64,000 bases of DNA from NCBI GenBank assembly GCA_030760725.1, contig JASWHV010000003.1, positions 117,894,153-117,958,152 of the forward strand, given 5' to 3'. The translations under genes were made by a program, and so were the position numbers. This document shows positions 36,001 through 47,300 of the stretch, in pieces. The DNA is from Neostapfia colusana (taxonomy: Eukaryota > Streptophyta > Magnoliopsida > Poales > Poaceae). Below the pieces are notes generated by a model. The model was given only the letters and a program-made list of their open reading frames with translations. It did no database searches and was not told the DNA's origin. How positions within the stretch are numbered: the stretch's first letter is position 1; each line of letters opens with the position of its first letter.

Positions 36001-36458
36001 TAAGCTAAGGTGATAGGTATTAATTGCGTAGTGCTTTAACCATGAGATCAACCTCTCCTTGTTCTAGCCATGCATGATATAATTTTCCCACACTTGCTGA
36101 GTACCATTGGTACTCAACCTTGCATATTTTGTTGGTTTATATTGCTGCTCAGGTCAAGATAATGAGGTGGTGTATAATGACCAAGACTTTGGACCCGAAG
36201 AAGGTTTCTAGGTTCATGGAGACCCCCGGGCAACGCCTGTGACGGAGCCCTCAAGAATAATATTCCGCTGCTAGTTTATTTACTTGTGATGAACTTATTA
36301 TTGTCCATCGAGACATTTGCGATGTAAGACTTATTTATATTCGACACCTGGCTTCTAATAAATGATGCTTCACTATTTGTCATCACATGTATGAGAAAAT
36401 GATCCTGGCATACATGTGATATTCACTTAGTTGTTCTTCGGAAAAACCGGGTGTGACA
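33024..36458 (+). mobile_element. 3' LTR of element B
   Basis: Near-identical to 23770-27205, TGTAACACCCC to GGGTGTGACA. The TATA box is at 33430-33437. Followed by the GGCTC duplication (36459-36463) and then the rest of element A's 5' LTR. Confidence 0.95.
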
Positions 36459-36463
36459 GGCTC
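36459..36463. other. Target-site duplication GGCTC, right copy (element B)
   Basis: Second copy of the 5-bp duplication made when element B inserted into the LTR of element A. Confidence 0.95.
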
Positions 36464-36986
36464 TCTCATGTGCCTTAGCGTAAGGTTCTCCACAACCTGC
36501 TGCTAAAACTTGAAAGTAAGGTTTTACTAATTAGGCGAGTCCTTGCAAATGATTTTTCCTCATGTAACCTATCAACCCCTCATGTAGAAGTTCCATGTTT
36601 AGGGGAGACGGGTCAGTCTTGCTGAGCCTTCGTGCTCACTGCTTGTGTTTGAAGCTTTTGCAGGGTTCTATGAGGAAGGGGCTCCCGAAGAGGAGACGGA
36701 ACCCCAGGAGGGGAACCCCGTCGAGTGGGAGCCGTGCACGCCGCAGGGTTAGTGTGCGTGTGTGCTAGCAAGGACACGTTCAAGGGCTGAACGTGCACTT
36801 GATGCGTAGTCTACGCCCATGAGTGTAGACTGGACTTATTTTGATGTACAAATGTTCATAAACCACTTTATGTAATAAAAGTTTTGCTTCCGCTTTGTAC
36901 CTTTGAAGTGTGTTATTCGGTGCTGTGCAATGCAGTACCCCTCAGTGTGATCCTGGCTTGACAAGACCATGGGGTCGTGTCAGCGT

Positions 36987-36998
36987 TGGTATCAGAGC
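36987..36998 (+). other. Primer binding site of element A (initiator tRNA-Met)
   Basis: TGGTATCAGAGC four bases after the LTR end (CA at 36981-36982). Same tRNA as elements B and D. Confidence 0.92.
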
Positions 36999-38481
36999 TC
37001 ACTTGAGGTTTAACGCACTAAAAGGTCATCTTTTTCAAAAATCTAGTGAGGAACGAGTTAGTAGCTCGTATAAGGATGTTATTAGCATATAGAAAGTGGC
37101 ATACTAACCTATTTGTCTATGTCGGAAAATCGTGCATCTCGGGACGTTTATGTCTTGGGGGGTGCACGTAAGCGCTGTCCACCAGTGCGCACAAGCTGAT
37201 GGGTGGAGCCCCACGGGTGGCAGGTAACCTGACCCGCTTTAATATCCTCTACGACTCTTCATGTCGTTTGGGGTATTCGAGCAACGTCTGTCCCTGGCGT
37301 GCGTGGTGCAACTTGGGAGACCCCGTCACGTGGTCTGAAACGTGAACACATAACTCAAGGCGTGTTTGTCTTGAGAACATCCGGGCGAGTGATGACGGCC
37401 GGGTGTACGAACTGTCTGGATACCGGACTCGGTGTGCAGCCGAGTCTGACGATTGTTTGAGTTTCTGCAGGTAGTCTAACCACGAAACGGTAGACGTGTA
37501 GCATCCGTGTGCGAGTGACGTTTAGTGCCACTGAAATAACGAAGCCGGCTAAGTCCGGTATAGGTTTTTCTTTGTGAGGACGTAGTACCGACATAATCTG
37601 GTGACGCATCGACGTCACACCCCACTAAATGAACAACTTCATGTAAAACTTGAAGGTTTTGATCCAAAGTAGTAAAACTTGATGTAACGCCTTCCCTTAA
37701 ACAGAATATTCAAAGTTAACAAGTTTTCAACTTATAAGTTGGTAAGGACAGAGCACTCTGTTTCTAGCTGAATTAAGGCTGGAGATTAATCAGAGGTTAG
37801 AGGTTGGGTTCTTTCAAGGTTGGGGTCATATGATACATTTCTGGAAATCTTTGGAAGAGCTTTACCACTTTTATGTTGAGGTCCAGAGGTGTTTCACCCT
37901 TAACCACTCGAAAAATGCAGTAGAGTTGAAACTGTCCAGAAAACAGGGCAGGGCAAAGACTCTCTGTAAACTCTCTGTAAATTGAGCATAACTTCCTGCA
38001 TAAAAATCCAAAAATAGAAAGTGATGTAGTTCTGGAAAGCTTATGAGATGGGTTACAACTTTGTAACAGAAAGTTTTGTCAGATTAGGAACAGAATTAAC
38101 TGGAATTCTTGGATCAAATCAGTACCTAAAGCAGGGAGGTGCTGTCCAATTTTCTCCAGAAATTCTGTTAACTTTGACATCTCATAACTTTTGAACCAGG
38201 ACAGATATTAGGCCAAGCAAATACTTTATGGAAAGATATTGAAGTTATCTTTAACTTTTATGTTGAGCTCCAGAATTGGTTTCGCATCTAACATGGCCTA
38301 AATCGGGTTGATATGGGGACTGATCAGGGCTGTGAGGTTGAACAGCAGATCAGCAGTCGAATTTGCTTAAAATTTGAACTATGTTCCCAAGTTTTATGGG
38401 TTCAATGACATGTATTATGTTATAACTCAAATTTTTACTGTTCAAATAAATATTTGACATTGCTCAAATATATTTTTACAG
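36999..38481 (+). other. Leader of element A with a probable 1011-nt intron (37471-38481)
   Basis: A donor-like TTTCTGCAG/GTAGTCTAACCACG at 37462-37484 and an acceptor-like ATATTTTTACAG ending at 38481, one base before the extra-ORF ATG. Element D has the matching donor TTCTGCAG/GTATTAACCACG in its leader, so the site is conserved across two families. The tandem copy keeps it too (48937). The sequence between is AT-rich and holds no gene. Splicing is inferred from sequence alone. Confidence 0.55.
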
Positions 38482-39444
38482 ATGACAGCGGATAAGCAGT
38501 TCGAGAACGGCTGGGTGGAATCCCACTGTTCTCACCGCAGCGGCTATCCGGAAGCATTGTGGCAAATGCTCCAATATTTCGGGTACAACCAGATGCCGCA
38601 GTACATCGCCAAGGAAGAAGGCGAAGATGGGAACAAGACGTGGATGATCCATGTCGAAGTTCCTGCAGGACCTACGCCACCCGGTTGGGTGCCGTTCACC
38701 GTTACGGTGAGAGGTAGACAGCCGGAAGGGATGTGGCAAGTGGCAGCCCGTGACACCATGTCACGTTTCTGCCAACTACACGTGCAGGGTATGGAGGGCA
38801 CTCCATACGTGCTCATTCCGGTGGAGGGACGGGCTCATCGTGTGTGGGAAGAGAGGTACCTGGAGGCAACGGACCTGAGTTGCCCACGGTAAAGCCCCGC
38901 GGAGGCAAATCTCAGCCTCCAGATGATGGCGGGAAACGCCGTGATGGACAGCCAAGCTGTTCATACGGAGCATCTCGCCACCAAGCTCAAGGAGAGCACG
39001 AGCCGTGGAGACCATTTTGAGAGTGCTCACAGCGCACTCCGCAATGTGCTCCTTCTGACGATCAAGCGACTGAATGAACAACATAATCAGTTGCATCGTC
39101 TGAAGAAGGCGAAGAGGAAAAGTCGTGTCGACATCGCGGCATTGCAAGAACTGGTACAGAATCTGACCCAGCAGAACAAGGAACTTACTCAAGAGCGGGA
39201 CGACGCTATTGAGGAAGGGCAAGGCTGGGAAGAAGACTACAACCAGGCTATGGACGAGGTGCATGCATCGCAGGACCTCGTACCACCAGTATTGGGCATA
39301 CCGGTGGTCTTGGGTCTTCCAGCCATGGGAGAACCCGAGATGGGAGAAGAGGTGGTAGATCCGGAACCACCAGCAGAGGTACCGGAGGAGGACGACCCGC
39401 AGGAGGTCGAGTTCTACTCCGAGGGGGTTACAGTTGCCAAGTAG
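38482..39444 (+). pseudogene. Extra ORF of element A (coiled-coil protein of unknown function), one nonsense codon
   Basis: A 321-codon frame, MTADKQFENGWVESH to GVTVAK, broken by TAA at 38890-38892, where the homologue in element C has TAC (Tyr). N-terminal half: HRSGYPEALWQMLQYFGY, QYIAKEEGED, MWQVAARDTMSRFCQLHVQG and GTPYVLIPVEGRAH. C-terminal half: ALRNVLLLTIKRLNEQHNQL, a basic RLKKAKRKSR patch, a heptad-like QNLTQQNKELTQERDD coiled coil, then an acidic Pro/Glu tail. It has no H3-like start, unlike the ORF of element B, although position and layout match. I see no enzyme motif, signal peptide or membrane segment, so it is not an env gene by sequence. Confidence 0.65.
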
Positions 39445-39695
39445 GGCAGCTAGGGTAGTGTCACCCAACTTTTGTAATCAGTGACATGTCGTGTAGACAG
39501 TAGCGTATGTATAGGTAGTGACGACATGAGCGCGACTTCTTGGAGACCCGAGAATAATGTATCTTGTATAAAGTTTATGCTTTATCAATACATGTGAATG
39601 TTGTGCAAATTATTCATGTGTCACTTCAATACCTACTGTTGCATATGGAATTTTAAGTACGACATGTGCTAATCGCTGCTGTTTTGAATTTCAGA
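39445..39695 (+). other. Spacer between extra ORF and gag, element A, ending in an acceptor-like site
   Basis: No gene. It ends GTGCTAATCGCTGCTGTTTTGAATTTCAG: a CTAAT branch-like motif about 25 bases before a pyrimidine-rich AG, then the gag ATG at 39696. Element C keeps the same signal with CTGAT. This would allow splicing straight to gag, skipping the extra ORF. Confidence 0.5.
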
Positions 39696-42600
39696 ATGAC
39701 GCGTACTCGTGCCAACCCAGACGTTGGGGGTACTAGCCAAGGGGGAGAGACCTCCCAACAGCCTCCCGAGGACTCCTCAGACAGCAGCAGCAACAGCAAC
39801 AGCAAACACCGCCACCGCCACTGCCAACGGTTACATTGGCTGACATAGTCGCGGCAATGGCGGGTACGCATCAGAAGCACACGGAGTTGCTGCAAACCCT
39901 TATTGCCAATACGTCTCGCCCAGAGAGGCGTCAAGACCGTGAGGAGCGTCAACGGAGCTCCTACTCCGACTTCCTGGCGACTCATCCCCCGGTATTCTCA
40001 AGGGCGGATGAACCTCTTAACGTGGACAACTGGCTCCGCGCAATAGAGATGAAGTTCGGGCTGCTCCAGATAAGTGAGCAGCGCAAGACTCAGTTCGCGG
40101 TCCATCAGCTCCAAGGATCCGCGAGCACGTGGTGGGCCAACTTCTGTGCTTCACAGCCCACCGACCGAGTTATGACCTGGACAGAGTTTCGGACGGCCTT
40201 CAGGGCCTATCACATACCGCCAGGTTTGATGAAGAGGAAGACACAGGAGTTCTTACACCTGCAGCAAGGGAGCCGGAACGTGCTGGAATACTCCAGGGCG
40301 TTCAACGATCTGGCGCTCTACGCGTCGTATCACGCAGATACTGGCGAGAAGCGGCGGGACCACTTCTATCAGGGGCTTAACCCGCTCCTGAAGGACAAAT
40401 TGGCGATGTTCAATCGCGGCAGCCTCAACGACATCATTGACACTGTGATTGTTCAAGAGGACTCGGGCAAGGAGTTGGCGGCGGCGGAGCGAAAGCGAAG
40501 CGCGCCGCAGAGCAGCGGAGAAGGAGGCGGTCCTTCTCAGAAGTTTTGAATGCTGAATCGCCCACCATCAGGTCCACGCTGGCAGCCACCACAGAGGCCG
40601 ATGCCATTCCGCAGTCGGCCGTACTCTTCACCGGCATTCAGGCCGGCAATGCCAGCACCACTTCCGCAACAACAACAGCAGCAGCGGGCGATGCTGCATG
40701 CGTATGCACCTCAGCAACGCATGCCGGGCTTTCGTCCCCTGAGCACTACACCAGCAGCGGCCACATGTTACAAGTGTGGTCGTCCAGGACACTTCATGAG
40801 CAGTTGCCCGGAGAGGCAAGGCGGCGGAGTGGCACCGCAGTTTCCGGGGAGGAATCAACCCCGGAACTCTACTAATGCGCGGCGGGCAAACCCTAGGCCC
40901 GGCACCGTCCACCAGCTTGCCATAGAGGACGTGCCGGAGGACGAGCCAATCCTTGCGGGTATGTTCCAACTCCACCAGCATCCCGCCATAGTACTATTTG
41001 ATTCAGGCACCACGCATAGCTTCATTAGCCAAGCCTTTATTGATAAATATAGCTTGCAAATACTACCCACCGATAGTCCTTATGTGATCTGTTCACCAGG
41101 TGGGAAAATTTCAGCAAGCACGATGGTCCCAAAAGCGCCATTGTGCTTAGAGGGTAGAGTCTACCCTATGTCTCTGATAATCCTAGAGGGACAAAAGGTC
41201 GATGTCATTCTAGGGATGTCGTGGTTAACCCGCCACGGCGCTGTTTTAGACACCGTCCCCCGCATCGTGCATTTGAATTCAGAAGTGCACGAATCTCATT
41301 CTTTATTTCTGGACAGTCCAGAAATAAAAGTTCCAAGTGTCTATCAAGCCACCACTATCAGATTGGAAGATATTCCAGTAGTCCGAGAGTTCCCTGACGT
41401 ATTCCCGGACGATTTACCGGGAATGCCGCCCGATAGAGAGGTGGAGTTCAAGACTGAACTTGCACCGGGAACCATGCCGATATCCCGAAGGCCGTACAAG
41501 ATGGCGCCCAAGGAGTTGGCTGAACTGAAGACTCAGCTCACGGACCTACTGGAGAAGGGTTTTATTAGGCCGAGCTCCTCGCCATGGGGCTGTCCGGCAT
41601 TATTTGTAAAGAAGAAGGATGAGACGTTACGGCTTTGCGTGGACTATCGTCCATTGAATGCCGTAACCATCAAAAACAAGTACCCGTTGCCACGGATCGA
41701 CATGTTGTTTGATCAGTTGGTCGAAGCAAAGATCTTTTCCAAGATGGACTTAAGATCCGGGTACCATCAGATTAAGATAAGGGCTGAGGACATTCCGAAG
41801 ACGGCTTTCTCGACAAGGTACGGACTTTATGAGTACCTGGTCATGTCCTTCGGCCTCACCAATGCTCCATCTCACTTCATGTACTTAGTGAACTCGGTAT
41901 TCATGCCGGAGCTGGACAAGTTTGTTGTGGTCTTCATCGACGACATACTGGTATATTCCAACTCAGAGGAAGATCACAAGAAACATCTGCGTATAGTCTT
42001 GCAACGGCTGCGGGATCACAAGCTATACGCGAAATTCAGCAAATGCGAGTTCTGGATATCGCAAGTGCCTTTCCTCGGGCATATCATCTCAGCGGAGGGT
42101 ATCGCTGTAGACCCGAGCAAGATCACTCAAGTGCTGAATTGGAAATCCCCAAGGACTGTTCACGAGGTACGGAGTTTCCTCGGACTCGAGGGATATTATC
42201 GGAGGTTCATTCCGAACTTCTCGAAGATTACCAAGCCTATGACGGAGCTGCTGAAGAAGGCTACCAAATATGTTTGGAGTCCAGCATGTGAAGCAGCATT
42301 CAAGGCTTTAGTCAAGCACGTGACATCAGCACCGGTTTTGGCGCAGCCAGACACAACAAAACCGTTCGATGTGTACTGCGATGCATCCGGCATTGGGCTC
42401 GGATGTGTGCTGATGCAAGACCGAAGAGTGGTCGCGTATGGATCATGGCAGCTTAGAAACCATGAGCGGAATTATCCAACTCACGACTTGGAGCTCGCTG
42501 CCGTGGTACTTGCACTGAAGATGTGGAGGCACTACCTACTCGGTAACCTCGTACATCTATATAACGACCACAAAAGCCTCAAGTACATATTCACTCAGAA

Positions 42601-44254
42601 GGAGCTGAACATGAGGCAACGAAGATGGTTAGAACTGATAAAGGATTACGAAATAGAGATCCATTATCATCCGGGCAAGGCAAACGTAGTGGCAGATGCG
42701 CTGAGCCGCAAGTCACACGTCAACAATCTGACCATCACACCGTTGGAAGAGAGCGAACCACCACTACATGTGATTCCACACGGAGCTCTCTACACCCTAG
42801 CTTTGATCCCCACCATCCATGAAGAGATAGCGGCAGCTCAGAAACATGACAAGGGCATGTCGCATTTGCGGAGACGTGTAGACAGTGGGGAGCTGAAATG
42901 TTTCCGGGAGGACGGAGACGGTGTCCTATGGTTCAAGGACCGGATCGTCGTACCCCGTAACCCGGAGTTACGGAAGAAATTTTTTGATGAGGCTCACTTA
43001 TCAAAATTTTCTATTCACCCCGGCAGCAACAAGATGTATCAAGAACTCAGAAGCAAGTTGAGGTGGACACGGATGAAACGGGAGACTGCAAAATACGTGT
43101 CCGAGTGTGATACATGTCGAAGGGTGAAGGCAGACCATATGCGGAAACCAGGACTGCTGCAACCACTGGGCATTCCTGCCTGGAAGTGGGAGGATGTGAG
43201 CATGGACTTCATCGTCGGTTTACCCACCACTCTTCAAAAGCATGATTCTGTGTGGGTAATCGTCGACCGGCTCACCAAAGTTGCCCATTCCATCCCTGTC
43301 AACACAAATTACAACGCCAAGAAGTACGCTGAACTGTACATCTCACGGATCCTGTGCTTGTATGGCGTACTCCGTACCATCATATCGGATCGGGGCACTT
43401 TATTTGTGTCCCGTTTTTGGGAGCAGCTGCACGCTTCCTTGGGGACGAAACTGATCCGTAGTTCAGCATACCACCCGCAGATGGATGGGCAAACCGAGCG
43501 GGTAAATCAGATCTTAGAAGACATGTTACGAGCTTGCGCTATCAACCACGGCAAGAATTGGGATGATCACTTGCCGTTAGCCGAGTTCTCGTACAACAAT
43601 GGGTACCAAGCCAGCATAAATATGGCGCCCTACGAGGCGATATACGGAAGAAAATGCCGTACACCATTGAACTGGTGTGAGTCTGGCGAAAGGGTTACCT
43701 TCAGGATTGACCTCGTCAACAACGCGGAAGAGAAGGTTCGGCTGATTCAAGCGAACCTAAAAGCCGCCCAATCCCGTTAGAAACAGTATGCGGACCGGAG
43801 AAGACGCCCATTACAATTCGAAGTGGGGGATCACGTATATCTACGTGTGTCTCCAATGAAGGGCGTAAACAGATTCGGGGTGAGAGGGAAATTGGCACCC
43901 CGATTCATCGGTCCATTTCAGATTACCGAAAGATGTGGATCAGTAGCATACCGGCTGAGATTACCAGAAGCACTTTCCGGTGTGTATGACGTCTTTCACA
44001 TTTCCCAGCTGAGGAAGTGTCTCAAGCTATCAACTACCATTCAGCTGGAAGACATTGAAGAACTGCAACCGGATCTCACCTATCGGGAGGAACCGGTTCA
44101 GATTATTGACGAAAAGGCCTGAACCACACGCAACCGTACGTTGTGGTTCTACAAGGTTCTATGGACCAATCACTTCGTGGACGAAGCGACATGGGAGAGC
44201 GAAGAATTTCTTCGCGCTAACTACCCCGACTTTTTCACGTCGCATATCCGGTAA
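39696..44254 (+). pseudogene. gag-pol: gag-pol of element A, one frameshift and three stops
   Basis: Starts MTRTRANPDVGGTSQ. The frame shifts near 39775 in the Ser/Gln-rich stretch, then runs in one frame to TAA at 44252-44254 with in-frame stops TGA 40547, TAG 43778 and TGA 44120. Order: gag core (WWANFCASQP, FRAYHIPPGLMKRKTQEFL), an intact zinc knuckle CYKCGRPGHFMSSC (40765-40806), protease VLFDSGTTHSF (about 40990), RT with SFGLTNAPSHFMYLVNSVFM and VVFIDDILVYS (about 41940), RNase H YCDASGIGLGC (about 42375), integrase zinc finger (FSIHPGSNKMY...CDTC), core SMDFIVGL, SDRGTLFVSRFW and HPQMDGQTERVNQ, and a chromodomain-like tail beyond the last stop (RTLWFYKVLWTNH, DEATWESEEFL). Catalytic residues are retained. 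Confidence 0.92.
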
Positions 44255-44286
44255 TTTTCCACCGTCCTCTCTCATTTTCACCTTAT

Positions 44287-44321
44287 AATCTCAGGACGAG
44301 ATTCCTTTAAGGGGGGAGGAA
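44287..44321 (+). other. Palindrome and polypurine tract of element A
   Basis: AATCTCAGGACGAGATT then CCTTTAAGGGGGGAGGAA, ending at the LTR start TGTAAGGG (44322). Confidence 0.88.
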
Positions 44322-47300
44322 TGTAAGGGCCTCAGTTTTTGACACATATTTGAAGTGTTCATCACCATACGCACACACCTCATTTGAGGAAAGTTGATGA
44401 ACACAAATGAAGAGCAAGTAACCACCATCAACATGCTCATTAGAGAAGAACTCACATATTGCAAAAGTGGTATTTCCCACATGTGATATAGAGGGGCTGG
44501 GCATAGGAAAACTCCTACACATTGCTAAGGATGTCCATGCCAAGTTTCACCCAAATTAAAAACCTTTTTAGGTCATTTTGGGTATAGCTAGAAAGACGGC
44601 AGTTTGAAACCATATTCAAATTCAAACTGTTTTTATCCCATGAATTTAAAAGTGGGAGGCATATTCTTATTCAGCACATTTTTGTGAGCTCACACACCAA
44701 TTTTCACTCCATTTGGAGTTGATCTTGACATGAGCTAAGTGGGACAAATTCAAACTTTATTTGAATTCTAAACTGAACTTGTGCTGAAATTCATTCAAAC
44801 CAAAGCCAATTTGGATTCTAATCAATTCAAATGGTTCATGGGTGAATAATTTGAAGCACCAGGGGTATTTTGGGGCTCACTTTTTACAACAGTGATTAGA
44901 GCGGGAAAAGCCTTTCTGCTGAGTTTTCCCCGAGGATTAGATCGAGTAAATTTCAGAGGTTAAAACCCCGGGTGGGACCCACATGTCATAGAGAGAAGGA
45001 GGGAAGTCTTGCACACAAAGTCACAGCCTCGGTGGGGAATTCCACCGAGTAGCTGTCGGCTGTGCCACCGAGCAGCCACCGGCGCCACCAGCTGCTTCCC
45101 CTCTCCGCGCGCTGGCGCCCAGGGCGGCTTGCTCGCGCCTCCACGCGACTGGCACCGCCTCAGCCCGAGCAGGGATCGGCTGGCTTTATCTCCTCGCGTG
45201 CGACCCGAGCAGCGGCAGTTCTTCTCCCCGAAGCCCTCTGCTCGATCGGAGAACCGCGAAAACAGCTCGCCTTCTCCTTCCCCGAGCTGCTAGACGGCAA
45301 CCTGAGATCGCACTCCACATCCCCAACGCCAAAAACCCCGAGCTCCAACCTCCTTTGCCCGAGAACGATCGCCACAGCGGCGACCCAACCTCAGCCGAAG
45401 GTCAGGCGCTCGTGGACAGCGTTCCACAGGCGTTTTCATGGTCCAGAAAGAGAGGCAACAGGAGCACGCGATCACCGTGCTGCTCTCCTCCATGTTTGGA
45501 AGCAAACCGTGAAGAATCCACGGAGAATTTCCAGTTTTTGCTCCGGCGACCGTAAACCGAGCTTCCGGTACGGATCCTTCAAATTCTCGCTCTAAGATCC
45601 TTCTCTAGCTATCAAATATTGCACATAGATGCTGGACTAGCCGGCGATCAAGTTCCTTTTTGCATCCGTGGTGTGAAACTGTCTAGGAGTGACGAATTCT
45701 GAGCTCGATCAAGGGCGGTCATGGCGGACACGCTCGGTCACACGGTGCTGACCAGCTTGCCGCCATCTTAGAACCCATTTGACACCTTGTCGAGCTTCCT
45801 AGAAGTACACTGATGCTGTAGGACCTATTGTTCGAGGTGTTGGCGGGTTAGAACCCACGGTCGACGGCGCCGAACCCCAACTGAGGCTGCGGCACGTCGC
45901 CGGGCTAATTCCGGTCACCGCCAGTTCGAACTGACCCCGCAGACGTGTTTCTCGACGTCGACAACCCCCTGGCGGCGAGTTCCAGACCATGGGATGGCCG
46001 GCTGCGGCGAGCCGGCGAGCCCCGGGTCTGCTCCGGCGAGGGGAGGCGGCGCGGGCGCGAGAGCGCGTCGGGAGGAAGATGATGCCGGCTGGCCCACGCG
46101 TCAGCGGCTGAAAAATTTAAATCGGGATCGGGTGTGGCCGGCATCGGGTGTGCTGGCGCGCAAAGACCCTGTGGGCCGCGGTGTGCGGTCGCCTCGGCGC
46201 TCAACACGTGTCCCCGCGGGCCCCGGCAGATTTAAACTTTTCCCCCGATTTTCAGATTTCCTTCAAACTTCAAATCCTCATAACTTTGGCTAGAAAACTC
46301 CAAATCGAGTGAACCAAATTTTGTTGGATTCAGCTCTCTGAGAACTTTCGAGAAAATCAAGTTTCACTTCATGAAAACCCTTATTTCTCCAGAATTAATT
46401 CCTCAAAATTTAAACTGTTTGGAATTTTAAATGGAGAATCCTTTGGAGGAAAATTCTGAAATTTTGCTGGGATGTTCACCAAAATATCCCTGAACTACCA
46501 TAAAAATTTCAGATCCATTTAAGCTAATTTAATCCACCTAATAGTGTGATTAGTGAAACTGTTCCAGAGAAAATAGAAAATGTTCAAAAACATTTTCAGA
46601 ATTTTCTCTGAAATTGTTTAGCTCCTATCTTTAGCTTGGAACCTTCAAATTAAGTGAGACCAACTCCATTAGAACCCTCTGAAAATCTAGTTTTCAGAAA
46701 GTCATAGTTTGTTTCATGAAAATCATTAGAACACCCTAAAGGCCTTCAATTAAGGTCAAGTACATAATTAATTGTGGAGGGCTCAAATGAGCTTTGCTGA
46801 AACTAAAATTTGACCAAGTCTCTGTTTAGGTTGTAACCAAGCAACAGTAAAATTTTTCATAGTGAGTGAGTCTGTCTAGTGGGACTTATAAGCTTCACAA
46901 GTTCAAACTTAATATAAATGCATTCAAATTAACACATGTATATCTTATATCATGTAGTCGCTAAGGTCGAGGAGGAACCCAAAGTCCTAGACTTCGTTAC
47001 TCCGGAGGAACAGCTAGCCTACGACCAAGAGCAGCAAGGCAAGCTCCGGTTTGCATTAACCTTTTTACAACTTTTTATTGTTTTAAGCACATACTTGAAT
47101 ACTATCATTCTTTATATTGGAGTCTTGTTTGGAAACCCAATTGCATAGCCAAGAAAACCATGGGTTGTGTTTAGGAGTGTGATACCCCGTTAGTTACTGC
47201 AAAGCTAAGTTAGGGTAGGTTTCGGTACAAGTCGAGTAGTTGGAACTACTCGCGAGCATAGGCTAGAGGCACTCGACTCGGGTAGAGATAGCTCATGAAA

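Larger units (their letters stand above)
23770..36458 (+). mobile_element. Element B: complete 12.7-kb Ty3/gypsy retrotransposon with chromodomain-like integrase tail
   Basis: 5' LTR 23770-27205 (3436 bp), PBS 27210-27221, extra ORF from 27427, gag-pol 28509-32978, polypurine tract 33006-33023, 3' LTR 33024-36458 (3435 bp) and a 5-bp GGCTC duplication. The LTR ends form an inverted repeat (TGTAACACCC / GGGTGTGACA, 9 of 10 matching). By eye I count about fourteen differences between the two LTRs in their first 600 bases, so it is a fairly recent but not brand-new insertion. It is structurally complete, but gag-pol has two in-frame stops. Confidence 0.95.
20205..36982 (+). mobile_element. 5' LTR of element A (20205-23769 and 36464-36982)
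   Basis: The left part starts TGTAAGGGCCTCAGTTTTTG at 20205 and the right part ends GGGGTCGTGTCA at 36982, followed by GCGT and the PBS. Comparison with 44322-48449 shows the same order throughout. The GC-rich 20820-22080 stretch carries ORFs (for example 20776-21435) that recur in the other LTR at 45009-45595. They are the transcribed leader part of the LTR, and I see no recognisable protein in them. Confidence 0.85.

Noticed and set aside
38482..39444. Envelope-like gene in element A
   Set aside because: The ORF lies 5' of gag rather than 3' of pol, and it has no signal peptide, transmembrane segment or Cys pattern of an envelope protein.
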